Origin: Corynebacterium glyciniphilum AJ 3170
GTDB lineage: Bacteria; Actinomycetota; Actinomycetes; Mycobacteriales; Mycobacteriaceae
DNA length: 64,000 nt
Direction of reading: 5' to 3'
Assembly: GCF_000626675.1 (NCBI RefSeq)
Contig: NZ_CP006842.1
Span: 1,054,001-1,118,000 of the forward strand
Position 1 is the stretch's first letter. Every line of letters starts with the position of its first letter. Made by a program: the position numbers and the translations under genes. This document shows, piece by piece, positions 1-7,578 of the stretch. Below the pieces are notes generated by a model that saw only the letters and a program-made list of their open reading frames with translations, made no database searches and was not told where the DNA came from.

Positions 1-808
1 ACGCGGGCCCGGAAGCGTCGAAGACCAGTCGGGCTGCGGCGTAGGCGATGAGGGGGTGGCCGACCGTCTTCATCAGGGAGGCCATCCATACGCTACGGCG
101 GGAGCTGGTGTCCCGGTCGAGGACGGTTACCTCGGCCATGGACAGGCCGAAAGCCACCAGGGCCGCGGGGACGGTGCCGGCGGCGAGTAGCGATATGGGC
201 TCGGTGAGCATCTCCGGTAGTTTCCATCCGGTGTTGGTGTGCAACAGGGAGAGGATGATGCCTACGGTGGCGGCGAGGATTAAGGGGTTTCGGACGATAC
301 CGAGGATCAGCTCGCGGATCAGCGGGACAAGGGAACCGTTGCCGGGACTGTCAGTTCGGGCCCTCCGGGTTGTGACGTCGAGCAGTAGCACGGTGGCAGG
401 ACCGTACAGTGCGACCTGGAAGATAATCACGGGCAGCGATGCTGCGGGGTCGTCGAGCACGTGGGTGGCGATCGGGACGCCGAGGTTCGACCCGTTGCAG
501 TAGGAGCAGGCGAGCATCGTGACAAGGCTGTCGGACACCGGGCGGCGAGCGAGGAACCGGTATCCCAGGAAACCGACAAGCCCGGCGGTAAGAGTGCTGA
601 TGACGACGACGGCGAGGTTGTCCCCGAAGACGGTGGCGAGATCGGCGTCGCGGAGGAAGTTGATGAGCAGGGCCGGAGTCGCGAGATAGAACACGAACAT
701 ATTCAGTGCGTAGACGGCGTTCGGGCCGAGCAGCCCGCGACGACCCACCAGGTAGCCCAGCGCGATGATGATGACGACCACCATGAACCCGCTGAGAACG
801 TTAAGCAT
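1..808 (-). CDS. AEC-family (auxin efflux carrier-like) permease, 3' end outside window
   Basis: The reading frame is open from the ATG at 806-808 to the window edge (269 codons), so the C-terminus is missing. The translation begins MLNVLSGFMVVVIIIALGYL and contains repeated hydrophobic helices. It carries the family-like segment CSYCNGSNLGVPIATHVL near residue 105, whose N-x-G-x-P-I core is typical of PF03547 transporters. These are secondary carriers for organic anions such as malate or malonate; the substrate cannot be read from sequence. The gene lies downstream of the RDD gene on the same strand, separated by a hairpin, so it is probably transcribed on its own. Confidence 0.8.
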   Translation of the reverse strand, partial: MLNVLSGFMVVVIIIALGYLVGRRGLLGPNAVYALNMFVFYLATPALLINFLRDADLATVFGDNLAVVVISTLTAGLVGFLGYRFLARRPVSDSLVTMLACSYCNGSNLGVPIATHVLDDPAASLPVIIFQVALYGPATVLLLDVTTRRARTDSPGNGSLVPLIRELILGIVRNPLILAATVGIILSLLHTNTGWKLPEMLTEPISLLAAGTVPAALVAFGLSMAEVTVLDRDTSSRRSVWMASLMKTVGHPLIAYAAARLVFDASGPA

Positions 809-822
809 GTGCTCTATTACAT

Positions 823-867
823 CAGGCCGGTCACCGTCCCGCGGACGCGGGGGAGGTGACCGGCCTG
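823..867 (-). terminator. Hairpin between the RDD gene and the AEC permease
   Basis: Two perfectly complementary 13-base arms (823-835 and 855-867, CAGGCCGGTCACC and its complement) enclose a 19-base loop. The hairpin lies 24 bases past the stop of the leftward RDD gene and just before the permease start. There is no good T-run after it, so termination is inferred from stem strength and position. Confidence 0.5.
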
Positions 868-890
868 AAGCAGGATCGGATCAGCGGTGA

Positions 891-1562
891 TCAGCGGGCG
901 GTGACCACGTGGGCCTGTGCCCATTTGTCGCAGAGGTGCTGGTTCTGCGGGTCGCGTGCGATCAGAATGCCGAGCGTGGCGAGAACACCGAGTAGTGCAA
1001 CCGTACCGATGAACGGAATGAGCCCGGCGACGGCGACGGCGAGTCCCCAACTGTTTCGGATGAAAGCCTGCTGGGTGGTGAGTTTCTGGCCGTCATCACC
1101 GACGACTGTGATCCCCACTGCCATCTTGCCGACAGTGCGACCGAACTTGCTCTCCATGAGGACACGGTAAAGAAACCAGACGATGAGCGACAGGAAGAGT
1201 CCGAGGTAGAAGTTCCCCATCGCCAGTTCAGGCGCGGGGCCGGTCTGTCCGGCTTGATTCCAGGTATCCGCGGCGTCGACGAAATCCATCATGTCTCCGG
1301 CAGCCGTGATGCCCACCAGAACAATGGCGACGATGATGTACAGGATCGCATCGATAGCGAAGGCACCCAGGCGCTTACCGGCACCTGGATTGCGGTTGAC
1401 TATGAAGCCCTGGGCCGGGTCGTTGTAACCCGGGTAGCCGGAGGGCCCCGGTTGGCCGTAGCCGAAGTTCTGATCGAAAGTCTGGCCGTCCGATCCGGCG
1501 GAGTTGTAGTCACCGTAGGAGGGCAGGTCGTCGTGTGGCCGGTTGTTGTACGGGTTCGTCAT
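891..1562 (-). CDS. RDD-family integral membrane protein
   Basis: 223 residues. The N-terminus (about 60 residues) is hydrophilic, low in complexity and rich in Gly, Tyr, Asn, Pro and Asp. The RDD domain follows: the segment GAGKRLGAFAIDAILYIIVA supplies the conserved Arg and Asp, then further helices follow, with GRTVGKMAVGITVV typical of the second half of PF06271. RDD proteins are small polytopic membrane proteins, some linked to ion exchange or compatible-solute transport, but no function can be assigned here. The start is the ATG at 1560-1562; the gene stands alone between two hairpins. Confidence 0.8.
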   Translation of the reverse strand: MTNPYNNRPHDDLPSYGDYNSAGSDGQTFDQNFGYGQPGPSGYPGYNDPAQGFIVNRNPGAGKRLGAFAIDAILYIIVAIVLVGITAAGDMMDFVDAADTWNQAGQTGPAPELAMGNFYLGLFLSLIVWFLYRVLMESKFGRTVGKMAVGITVVGDDGQKLTTQQAFIRNSWGLAVAVAGLIPFIGTVALLGVLATLGILIARDPQNQHLCDKWAQAHVVTAR

Positions 1563-1643
1563 CGTGCCTTTCTCAGGGTAGGTGCGCAGGCCGCCAGGTT
1601 ATCACCGGAGAAGCCGTGGTGCGGGACGCAAGCGACGGTACGA

Positions 1644-1680
1644 CTGAACCCCGCCGCCGGGGACCGGTGACGGGGTTCAG
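1644..1680 (-). terminator. Probable terminator of the rpmB-rpmG-rpsN-rpsR operon
   Basis: The 10-base arms CTGAACCCCG (1644-1653) and CGGGGTTCAG (1671-1680) are perfectly complementary and lie about 50 bases after the rpsR stop. No clear T-run follows on the minus strand, so it may be factor-assisted. Confidence 0.5.
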
Positions 1681-1730
1681 AAGGTCTTAGTTAAACGCGC
1701 GCTGCTGCAAAACGTGGAGTATGCGCAGGA

Positions 1731-1979
1731 TCAGCGGCTGTGGAACGGCAGGAGAGCCATTTCACGTGCGTTCTTGATCGCGGTAGCGACCTCACGCTGC
1801 TGACGCGGGGTCAGACCGGTGACGCGACGGCCGCGGATCTTGCCACGGTCGGAGATGAACTTACGCAGCAGGGCGTAGTCCTTGTAGTCGACGGTCTCGA
1901 TGCCCTCGGCCTTGAGCGGGTTCTTCTTCGGGCGGCGGGACTGCTCGAGCCGCGCCTTCTTGTGGTTGGTGCGCTTCAT
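1731..1979 (-). CDS. rpsR: 30S ribosomal protein S18
   Basis: 82 residues with typical S18 sequence: the core [20 protein letters not shown] and the C-terminal motif [20 protein letters not shown]. It binds the platform of the small subunit next to S6. No cysteine is present, so this is the zinc-independent (C-minus) form. It is last in the leftward operon rpmB-rpmG-rpsN-rpsR, 14 bases after the rpsN stop. The start is the ATG at 1977-1979, with a purine-rich AAGGGAG sequence just upstream. Confidence 0.97.
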   Translation of the reverse strand: MKRTNHKKARLEQSRRPKKNPLKAEGIETVDYKDYALLRKFISDRGKIRGRRVTGLTPRQQREVATAIKNAREMALLPFHSR

Positions 1980-1993
1980 GCGTGTGCTCCCTT

Positions 1994-2299
1994 TTACCAG
2001 CTGGACTTGCGAACGCCGGGCAGCTCACCGCGGTGAGCCATCTCGCGGACGCGGACACGGGACAGACCGAACTTGCGGAGGTAACCGCGGGGACGGCCGT
2101 CGGCAGCATCGCGGTTGCGGATACGCACGGGGGCGGCGTCGCGCGGCTGGCGGTTCAGCTCGAACTGAGCCTCTGCACGCTGGTCGTCGGTGGAGTTCGG
2201 GTTCTTGATGATCGCCTTGAGCTCGGCACGGCGCTCAGCGAAGCGGGCGACGATTTCCTTGCGCTGCTCGTTCTTCGCGATCTTGGACTTCTTGGCCAT
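1994..2299 (-). CDS. rpsN: 30S ribosomal protein S14, long zinc-free form
   Basis: 101 residues. It begins [20 protein letters not shown] and ends with the S14 signature [20 protein letters not shown]. Short zinc-binding S14 proteins are about 61 residues with two CxxC motifs; this one is the long form with no cysteine. It acts in assembly of the 30S head. It starts 3 bases after rpmG and is probably translationally coupled to it. Mycobacterial relatives of this gene set are often Zur-repressed alternative paralogs; whether a C-plus copy exists elsewhere in this genome cannot be seen. Confidence 0.97.
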   Translation of the reverse strand: MAKKSKIAKNEQRKEIVARFAERRAELKAIIKNPNSTDDQRAEAQFELNRQPRDAAPVRIRNRDAADGRPRGYLRKFGLSRVRVREMAHRGELPGVRKSSW

Positions 2300-2302
2300 A
2301 GA

Positions 2303-2467
2303 TTAACGCTCCTCGCGGAACTCGACGTGCTTCCGGACGATCGGATCAAACTTCTTCAGAGTGATCCGGTCCGGGTTGTTCCGCTTGTTCTTGCGGGTCA
2401 CGTAGGTGTAACCGGTGCCCGCGGTGGACTTCAGCTTGATGATGGGGCGGATATCGTTACGTGCCAC
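2303..2467 (-). CDS. rpmG: 50S ribosomal protein L33, zinc-free form
   Basis: 54 residues starting with GTG (2465-2467): [20 protein letters not shown], ending in [15 protein letters not shown]. The protein has no cysteine, whereas C-plus L33 has two CxxC pairs. It sits at the E-site side of the 50S subunit. Its GTG overlaps the last base of the rpmB TAG stop, so translation is probably coupled. Confidence 0.95.
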
Positions 2468-2703
2468 TAGATCTTCTCCCCACGTGCGCGGATCTTGGCG
2501 ACGACGGACTCGATGCCGTCTCGGTCGATGGTCTTCAGGCCCTTGGTGGAGACGTTCAAGGTGATCGAACGCCCCTCAGAGGGCAGGTAGAACGAACGAC
2601 GCTGGATGTTCGGGTTCCAGCGACGGTTCGTGCGGCGGTGCGAGTGCGAGACGGTTTTGCCGAAACTCGGCTTCCGACCCGTGACCTGGCAATAAGCCGA
2701 CAT
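2467..2703 (-). CDS. rpmB: 50S ribosomal protein L28
   Basis: 78 residues from the ATG at 2701-2703: [20 protein letters not shown], then [13 protein letters not shown] and the [19 protein letters not shown] core. A longer open frame extends upstream, but this start gives standard L28 and has a purine-rich AAGGAG 9-14 bases before it. Only one cysteine remains, so the zinc site of C-plus L28 is absent. It is the first gene of the leftward operon. A terminator-like hairpin about 70 bases upstream of the start may attenuate the whole operon. Confidence 0.96.
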
Positions 2704-2773
2704 GGGTATCTTTACTCCTTCCGCCCGCGTGTCCGGTCCCTCGTGCCGCGCAGGCAGTGGGAGACACCACTGC

Positions 2774-2801
2774 AAAAACCCACATCTAGACGGGATGTGG
2801 G
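2774..2801 (-). terminator. Intrinsic-terminator-like hairpin in the rpmB leader (possible attenuator)
   Basis: Read on the minus strand, CCCACATC (2794-2801) and GATGTGGG (2779-2786) form an 8-bp stem with a 7-base loop, followed at once by five T (2778-2774). It lies 71-98 bases before the rpmB start and points towards it. No gene that it could terminate is visible upstream on that strand. Confidence 0.55.
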
Positions 2802-2963
2802 GCCGGGGCACTGTCTGGGGCCGATCGCGCGTGCGATGACGTTTACTAAGACAACAGCGTTGCACGACACTACCCCATGACAGGCGCTGCTCCTAATTGA
2901 CTGACAGGGTCAGGGGAAAGGGGTGCACCGTCTCGACGATTTCCCCGTGGCACGGAGAACGGA

Positions 2964-2969
2964 TAGACT
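2964..2969 (+). promoter_or_regulatory. Candidate -10 element for rpmE2-rpmF
   Basis: TAGACT matches the corynebacterial -10 consensus TANANT. It lies about 160 bases before rpmE2. No convincing -35 hexamer is seen, as is usual in this genus. Confidence 0.35.
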
Positions 2970-3128
2970 GGCCGATCGTGTTGCGACCTGTCGTCTGTGT
3001 TGGTTACGGACGACCCGGTAGCGCCCGCACTCCAAACCCGACCCAGGCACGACTCGCCGTCCCGGTCGCCGACTACGGCGGTCAGGATGAGGGGGACCGA
3101 CCTGGCGCACAACCCTGAGGGATTGAGA

Positions 3129-3404
3129 ATGAAGAACGATATTCACCCCGACTACCACCCGGTGGTCTTCAAGGACGCCAGCACTGGCCACCAGTTCCTG
3201 ACGCGTTCCACCGCTACCTCCGACCGCTCCGTGGAGTGGGAGGACGGCAACGAGTACCCGCTGATCGTCGTTGACGTCACCAGCGAGTCACACCCCTTCT
3301 GGACGGGTGCACAGCGTGTCATGGACACCGCCGGCCGCGTCGAGAAGTTCCAGCGTCGTTACGGCAACCGTGTTCGCCGTACCAAGAAGAACGAGGAGGG
3401 CTAA
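3129..3404 (+). CDS. rpmE2: 50S ribosomal protein L31 type B
   Basis: 91 residues: [20 protein letters not shown] followed by the [12 protein letters not shown] segment typical of type-B L31. The zinc-binding CxxC of type-A L31 is absent. The frame is open further upstream, but this ATG follows a GAGGGA ribosome binding site and gives the family's normal length. L31 forms the B1b bridge between subunits. rpmF follows 5 bases later in the same operon. Confidence 0.96.
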   Translation: MKNDIHPDYHPVVFKDASTGHQFLTRSTATSDRSVEWEDGNEYPLIVVDVTSESHPFWTGAQRVMDTAGRVEKFQRRYGNRVRRTKKNEEG

Positions 3405-3409
3405 GAACA

Positions 3410-3577
3410 ATGGCAGTTCCGAAGCGCCGACTTTCCCGCGCCAACACCCACCACCGTCGTTCCAACTGGAAGTCCGACAACGTCGCGCTCCAGAACGTCA
3501 AGGTTGACGGCCGTGAGGTCCAGATGCCCCGTCGTCTGGTGAAGGCTGCGAAGCTGGGCCTGGTCGATCTCGACTAG
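3410..3577 (+). CDS. rpmF: 50S ribosomal protein L32, zinc-free form
   Basis: 55 residues beginning [20 protein letters not shown] and ending [10 protein letters not shown]. The four cysteines of C-plus L32 are absent. It is too short for a simple ORF screen but unmistakable by family sequence. An AGGAGGG sequence inside the end of rpmE2 (about 12 bases upstream) is the ribosome binding site. It is the last gene before a strong terminator. Confidence 0.95.
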   Translation: MAVPKRRLSRANTHHRRSNWKSDNVALQNVKVDGREVQMPRRLVKAAKLGLVDLD

Positions 3578-3595
3578 TCCACACCCGTGAGGAGG

Positions 3596-3624
3596 CCCCC
3601 GCCGATGTCATCGGCGGGGGTTTT
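3596..3624 (+). terminator. Intrinsic terminator of rpmE2-rpmF
   Basis: The arms CCCCCGCCGA (3596-3605) and TCGGCGGGGG (3611-3620) pair perfectly around TGTCA and are followed by TTTTCT. It starts 18 bases after the rpmF stop. Confidence 0.9.
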
Positions 3625-3748
3625 CTCTGCGCGAAACTTTGCGTTTTTGTTTCCGGTGTGTTCACGTCGGGTGGTGATTCCCTGTCAGTTGACTGTGGGA
3701 TCGGTTTTCGGGTGTCGCTATCGCGCAGTGCTGATGCAGAATAGCGGG

Positions 3749-4444
3749 ATGAAGATTCTTGTTGTCGACGACGATCAGACGGTAAGGGACTCTCTCCGGC
3801 GCTCTCTCACGTTCAACGGCTACGATGTGGCCGCTTCGGGAGATGGCGATGAAGCCCTCCGCTTGATTCGTCAGGAGTCGCCGGACCTGGTGATCCTTGA
3901 TGTCGAGCTTCCTGAGGTTGACGGCCTCACAGTGTGCCGTGACCTCCGGAGCGCCGGAAATGATGTCCTTATCCTCATGCTGTCGGACAGTTCCGATGTC
4001 GCCGACCGTGTCTCAGGGCTTGACGCGGGTGCGGACGATTTCATGTCGAAGCCCTATGCCCTCGAGGAGGTTCTCGCCCGCGTGCGGGCGCTGCACCGCC
4101 GGTCCGTCCGGACGGCAGTGGCGAAGAGTGTGGAGGCCAAGCCTCTCGCTTTCGAAGATCTCTCCCTGAACCCCGAGACCCGTGAGGTCAGCAGGGGAGA
4201 CCGCAAGATCAGCCTGACCCGCACCGAGTTCGCTCTTCTGCAGCTGCTGATGAAGAACCAGCGCAAGGTGCTCAGCAGGACGAAGATCCTTGAGGAGGTG
4301 TGGGGATATGACTTCCCCACATCCGGCAACGCTCTGGAGGTCTACATCGGTTACCTCCGGCGGAAGACGGAAGAGGGGGGCGAGTCCCGGGTGATCCACA
4401 CGGTTCGCGGGGTGGGCTACGTTCTCCGGGATGACGCGCCCTAG
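3749..4444 (+). CDS. mprA: OmpR-family response regulator, MprA-like, without adjacent kinase
   Basis: 231 residues from [10 protein letters not shown]. The receiver domain covers residues 1-115: acidic D7-D9, phosphate acceptor D51 in [14 protein letters not shown]79 at the usual Thr/Ser position and K101. The winged-helix DNA-binding domain is at about 135-230 ([41 protein letters not shown]). In M. tuberculosis (mprA-mprB-pepD) and C. glutamicum a sensor kinase gene follows; here the HtrA protease comes next after 184 bases and no kinase is present. The canonical LTAR around the switch residue is replaced by LSDS. An in-frame ATG at 3734 would add five residues. Confidence 0.92.
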   Translation: MKILVVDDDQTVRDSLRRSLTFNGYDVAASGDGDEALRLIRQESPDLVILDVELPEVDGLTVCRDLRSAGNDVLILMLSDSSDVADRVSGLDAGADDFMSKPYALEEVLARVRALHRRSVRTAVAKSVEAKPLAFEDLSLNPETREVSRGDRKISLTRTEFALLQLLMKNQRKVLSRTKILEEVWGYDFPTSGNALEVYIGYLRRKTEEGGESRVIHTVRGVGYVLRDDAP

Positions 4445-4566
4445 ACTCGCTCCCTGCAAGGAAGCTGAGTACCGACTCCATGGTTGCCGAGTGTGACGCT
4501 CTTCCGTTCAGATGACACTGTCAGGTTATGCGGACGAGTTGCCAACTCTCGCCGACCACAATGGGT

Positions 4567-4579
4567 TGTGTCGAACACA
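4567..4579. promoter_or_regulatory. Palindrome upstream of the HtrA gene, possible operator
   Basis: TGTGT-CGA-ACACA is a perfect inverted repeat 50 bases before the start codon, in the gap between the response regulator and the protease. It could bind a dimeric regulator. Assignment to MprA is only a guess from context. Confidence 0.3.
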
Positions 4580-4628
4580 GTTAAGTGAGTTGAGCTAGCC
4601 GGCGACTATGCCGGTGAAGGAGAGTCAG

Positions 4629-6056
4629 ATGTCCGGGGAAGATCGGATCGGCAATGGCGACGACGGATTCAGCGACCCTCGGGACCCTCGGGATCCCCGG
4701 GGCGAGCAGGGCCACCAGGGGCCCGGCGTATGGGGGCGGGACGGACGGGGTTCCTCGTCTCCCGAACAACCCCCGCAGCAACCCGAGCAGCGGGCGCAAC
4801 CGCAGTCGTCCGGGTTCTCCGATCCAGGTGCGCAGCAGCGTCACTGGGAGGCGCTGTCCAGCCAGTACCCCAGCAACGACGGGACGGCACCGTCTCCGGT
4901 CGCTGGTCCGGAATTGCCACCGAACTCCGCTGGCACCACCACCAAAGTGTCTCGTCGGTTCTCGACCCCGGCGGTCGCCGCGCTCGTCCTCGCTGTCGGT
5001 GTCGCCGCCTCGGCGGTGACCGCGGTGATCATCCAGGATGACGATGATTCGCCGGCGGCCACCACATCCTTGAATCAGGCGAACACCGGAGATCGTGAAA
5101 ACACCTCTGTGTCTCAACCGGACCCGGGGACGGTGGAGGCTGTGGCGCAGAATGTCCTGCCCAGTGTGGTGTCCATCCAGGTCACCACGCGACAAGGTGG
5201 AGCAGAGGGGTCTGGCTCGGTGATCAGCGAAGATGGGCTGATCCTGACCAACAACCACGTCGTCGCAGGAGCCGAGGACGGCGGCGCGCAGCTGAGTGTG
5301 ACGACCAACGACGGACGCCAGCTGGACGCCGATGTCGTGGCGACCGACCCGCAGACCGACCTCGCCGTCGTCAAGGCCACCGGCGCTGATGACCTGCAGC
5401 CCATCACCATCGGCGATTCCGACGGGCTTCAGGTCGGAGAAACCGTCGTCGCCGTCGGGTCGCCCCTGGGGCTGTCCTCCACGGTGACGACGGGTATCGT
5501 GTCCGCGATGAACCGGCCCGTGCAGGCCGGCGGCGAGGACGGCGGAGAAGCGTCGTTGATCGACGCGATTCAGACCGATGCCGCCATCAATCCGGGTAAC
5601 TCCGGTGGAGCCCTGGTCAACCTCGAGGGTGAGCTTGTCGGTATCCCGTCGGTGATCGCCACTCTCGGTGGCGAGATGGGCGGTGAGTCGGGTTCCATCG
5701 GTCTCGGGTTCGCCATCCCGTCGAATCAGGCGGAGAATACCGCACAGCAGCTCATCGACAATGGCCGGGCAACCCATCCGGTCATCGGCGCGACGGTCAA
5801 CACCGGTGCCGAGGCGACAGCCAACGGCGCCGAGATCGTCAGCGTCGCCGGTGGTGGGCCGGCGGCGGATGCGGGCCTGCGTGATGGTGACGTCGTGACG
5901 AAGGTCGGTGACCGTATCGTCGACAGCGGAGTCAGTCTGATTGCCGCGATCCGGTCCCACAACGTCGGTGACGAGGTCACCTTGACGGTGACTGACGGTA
6001 ATGGGGGCAATGAACGGGAGATCGGCGTGACGCTGTCCGAGTCCGACGCGGACTGA
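4629..6056 (+). CDS. htrA: HtrA/DegP-like membrane-anchored serine protease with PDZ domain (PepD)
   Basis: 475 residues from an ATG preceded by GAAGGAGAG; an upstream in-frame ATG at 4608 lacks such a site. Residues 1-110 are a cytoplasmic, Pro/Gln/Gly-rich disordered region that includes three DPR repeats. One transmembrane helix lies at about 114-136. The trypsin-like domain spans about 165-365 with triad H210 (LTNNHVV), D244 (QTDLAVVKA) and S325 (NPGNSGGAL). A PDZ domain covers about 375-470. It degrades or refolds damaged exported proteins. In mycobacteria the orthologue PepD is under MprAB control, and its position after mprA fits that. Confidence 0.94.
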   Translation: MSGEDRIGNGDDGFSDPRDPRDPRGEQGHQGPGVWGRDGRGSSSPEQPPQQPEQRAQPQSSGFSDPGAQQRHWEALSSQYPSNDGTAPSPVAGPELPPNSAGTTTKVSRRFSTPAVAALVLAVGVAASAVTAVIIQDDDDSPAATTSLNQANTGDRENTSVSQPDPGTVEAVAQNVLPSVVSIQVTTRQGGAEGSGSVISEDGLILTNNHVVAGAEDGGAQLSVTTNDGRQLDADVVATDPQTDLAVVKATGADDLQPITIGDSDGLQVGETVVAVGSPLGLSSTVTTGIVSAMNRPVQAGGEDGGEASLIDAIQTDAAINPGNSGGALVNLEGELVGIPSVIATLGGEMGGESGSIGLGFAIPSNQAENTAQQLIDNGRATHPVIGATVNTGAEATANGAEIVSVAGGGPAADAGLRDGDVVTKVGDRIVDSGVSLIAAIRSHNVGDEVTLTVTDGNGGNEREIGVTLSESDAD

Positions 6057-6090
6057 GGGACCGGGTCGCCGACCTAATCCACCCCTGATC

Positions 6091-6096
6091 TATACA
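6091..6096 (+). promoter_or_regulatory. Candidate -10 element for moaB
   Basis: TATACA lies 78 bases before the moaB start, in the 117-base gap after htrA. It resembles TANANT but has A instead of T at the last position. No -35 is recognisable. Confidence 0.3.
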
Positions 6097-6173
6097 GCAG
6101 GCGTGTCCGCCAGTTACCGTTAACGTGACCCCGCACACCGTCGGGCGCCGAAGTTGCCGAGGAGTTCACCACA

Positions 6174-6851
6174 ATGTCCCAAGACCCGTACGTCGACACC
6201 GATCAGACCACTGGCGATATCCAGGATCCGTCCGGCGTGATCACCGTGCCGGGCATCGACGATTTCGCCCGCGTGGAGAAGGAGTCCATCGAACGCCTGG
6301 ATGCTGAGATCACGGAGCCCGGTGACGAGGTGTTCCGGTCGCTGGATATCCAGGAGAATGAGCGTGAGGGCGGCAATCCCCGGCACTCCCTGCTGCATGC
6401 CCTGGTCGTGATCGTCACAGATCACCCCGACGACGGGGACCAGTCCGGTGAACTCGTGGCGGAGCTCCTCGCCGAGGAGGACTACATGGTCGACGCGGTG
6501 CTGACTGTCGAATCCGGGAAGTCCGCGATCCGTCAGGCGCTCGAGACGGCCGTTGTCGGTGGTGCGGACCTGGTGATCACCGTGGGCGGAACCGGTGTGA
6601 GCCCGCGCGACAAAGCACCGGAAGCCACCAAGGCGGTGCTGGACAAGCGCATCCAGGGCCTGTCCCAGGCGCTGCGGTCGTCCGCTCTGGCCTGTAACGC
6701 CATCGACGGTGGGCTTTCCCGTGGCGTCGCCGGAGTGTCCGGGTCGACGGTTGTGGTCAACCTGGCGTCCTCACGTGCGGCGATCAGGGATGGCATGGCA
6801 ACGTTGTGCCCGTTGGTCCGACACCTCATCACGGATATCAGCAGGGCATGA
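6174..6851 (+). CDS. moaB: MoaB/Mog-family molybdopterin-binding protein with N-terminal extension
   Basis: 225 residues. The MoaB/Mog domain starts at about residue 75 (LLHALVVIVTDHP) and carries the binding loop DLVITVGGTGVSPRDKAPEA. The first 75 residues are acidic and absent from the standard 160-residue enzyme. Family members adenylylate molybdopterin for insertion of molybdenum. The M. tuberculosis locus has moaB2 at the same place after pepD. No other molybdenum cofactor genes are nearby apart from the MoeA-like gene at 9.5 kb. Its TGA overlaps the start of a small downstream ORF. Confidence 0.88.
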   Translation: MSQDPYVDTDQTTGDIQDPSGVITVPGIDDFARVEKESIERLDAEITEPGDEVFRSLDIQENEREGGNPRHSLLHALVVIVTDHPDDGDQSGELVAELLAEEDYMVDAVLTVESGKSAIRQALETAVVGGADLVITVGGTGVSPRDKAPEATKAVLDKRIQGLSQALRSSALACNAIDGGLSRGVAGVSGSTVVVNLASSRAAIRDGMATLCPLVRHLITDISRA

Positions 6852-7042
6852 GGCCCCGTCGCAAGACAGGCGTGGTGGGACGCGCTCATATCCCGGACCG
6901 CGACCTGGACCTCAGCCGGGTCGGTCCGGCCAGAGCGAAGGCTGATGCCGTCGGCGGAGACGGGACGCAGGGGATGCAGGGCACCGCGGACGGGGGCTTC
7001 GCGGAGGATTTCTGGGAAGCCGAACGTCCTCCCCACTGGTGA
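6848..7042 (+). CDS. Small hypothetical protein translationally coupled to moaB
   Basis: 64 residues, starting at an ATG that overlaps the moaB stop (ATGA). It is basic at the start (MRPRRKTGVVGRAHIPDRDL) and ends FAEDFWEAERPPHW. The overlap and the Trp/Pro/His-rich tail suggest a real gene, since small actinobacterial proteins with a similar tail exist as far as I recall. No function is known. It converges on mscL, leaving 11 bases. It could still be chance; comparison with other corynebacteria would settle it. Confidence 0.5.
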   Translation: MRPRRKTGVVGRAHIPDRDLDLSRVGPARAKADAVGGDGTQGMQGTADGGFAEDFWEAERPPHW

Positions 7043-7053
7043 GCGGGGCCGGC

Positions 7054-7530
7054 TCAGCGTGCAGAGTGCCGTCCACCGGCGTCTGCATCGGAGTCGTTGA
7101 TTTCACCTGCAATGCCGTTGGAGGCTGAGGTGATGCCGTTCTGGTTCGCGAGCAGGTCGCGGATCTCGACGAGCAGGTCGACCTCGGAAGCGACGGTTTC
7201 TTCGGGGTCGATACCTTTGCGCCGCGCGTTGAGCTCGTTCAGCTTGTTCATCGGGGCGACGAGGATGAAGTAGACGACGCCGGCGATGATGAGGAAGTTG
7301 ATCAATGCAGTGATGATCGCGCCCAGATCAATCTGGGTACTCTCCATGCCGCTGCGCAGCTGGAACTTCAGGCCGTCGACTTCCGCTCCGCCGAAGCAGT
7401 TGATCAGGGGCTGGATCAGGGAGTCCGAGATGGCGGTGACGATGGCGGTGAACGCGGCACCGATGATGACGGCGATGGCCAGTTCCATGACGTTTCCGCG
7501 GGTGATGAAGTCTTTGAAACCCTTGAGCAT
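7054..7530 (-). CDS. mscL: Large-conductance mechanosensitive channel MscL
   Basis: 158 residues: MLKGFKDFITRGNVMELAIA, the conserved N-terminal amphipathic helix leading into TM1 (AVIIGAAFTAIVTAI), and TM2 at about 68-92 (LGAIITALINFLIIAGVVYF). A charged cytoplasmic helix follows. The protein forms a homopentameric pore that opens under membrane tension and releases solutes on hypo-osmotic shock. It pairs functionally with the betaine carrier at 16.7 kb. The C-terminal tail after residue 125 is longer than in the E. coli protein (136 residues). Confidence 0.96.
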   Translation of the reverse strand: MLKGFKDFITRGNVMELAIAVIIGAAFTAIVTAISDSLIQPLINCFGGAEVDGLKFQLRSGMESTQIDLGAIITALINFLIIAGVVYFILVAPMNKLNELNARRKGIDPEETVASEVDLLVEIRDLLANQNGITSASNGIAGEINDSDADAGGRHSAR

Positions 7531-7578
7531 GATGCACTCCTTGTGCTGGTAGAACCTAGAGAGGGGGGTATGGTTCGG

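Larger units (their letters stand above)
2704..3128. other. Divergent control region between rpmB and rpmE2
   Basis: This 425-base gene-free region holds promoters for both ribosomal-protein operons. On the minus strand a terminator-like hairpin lies at 2774-2801. On the plus strand a -10-like TAGACT is at 2964-2969. I looked for an AT-rich Zur-type palindrome and did not find one. The short open frames here look like chance. Confidence 0.6.

Noticed and set aside
2704..3128. Zur operator controlling the zinc-free ribosomal genes
   Set aside because: No AT-rich inverted repeat of the Zur type could be found in the divergent region.
4581..5960. Long open frame on the minus strand opposite htrA
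   Set aside because: Shadow of a GC-rich gene: the plus-strand frame has a clear protease with catalytic triad and PDZ domain, while the minus frame gives Arg/Gly/His-rich sequence without any domain.
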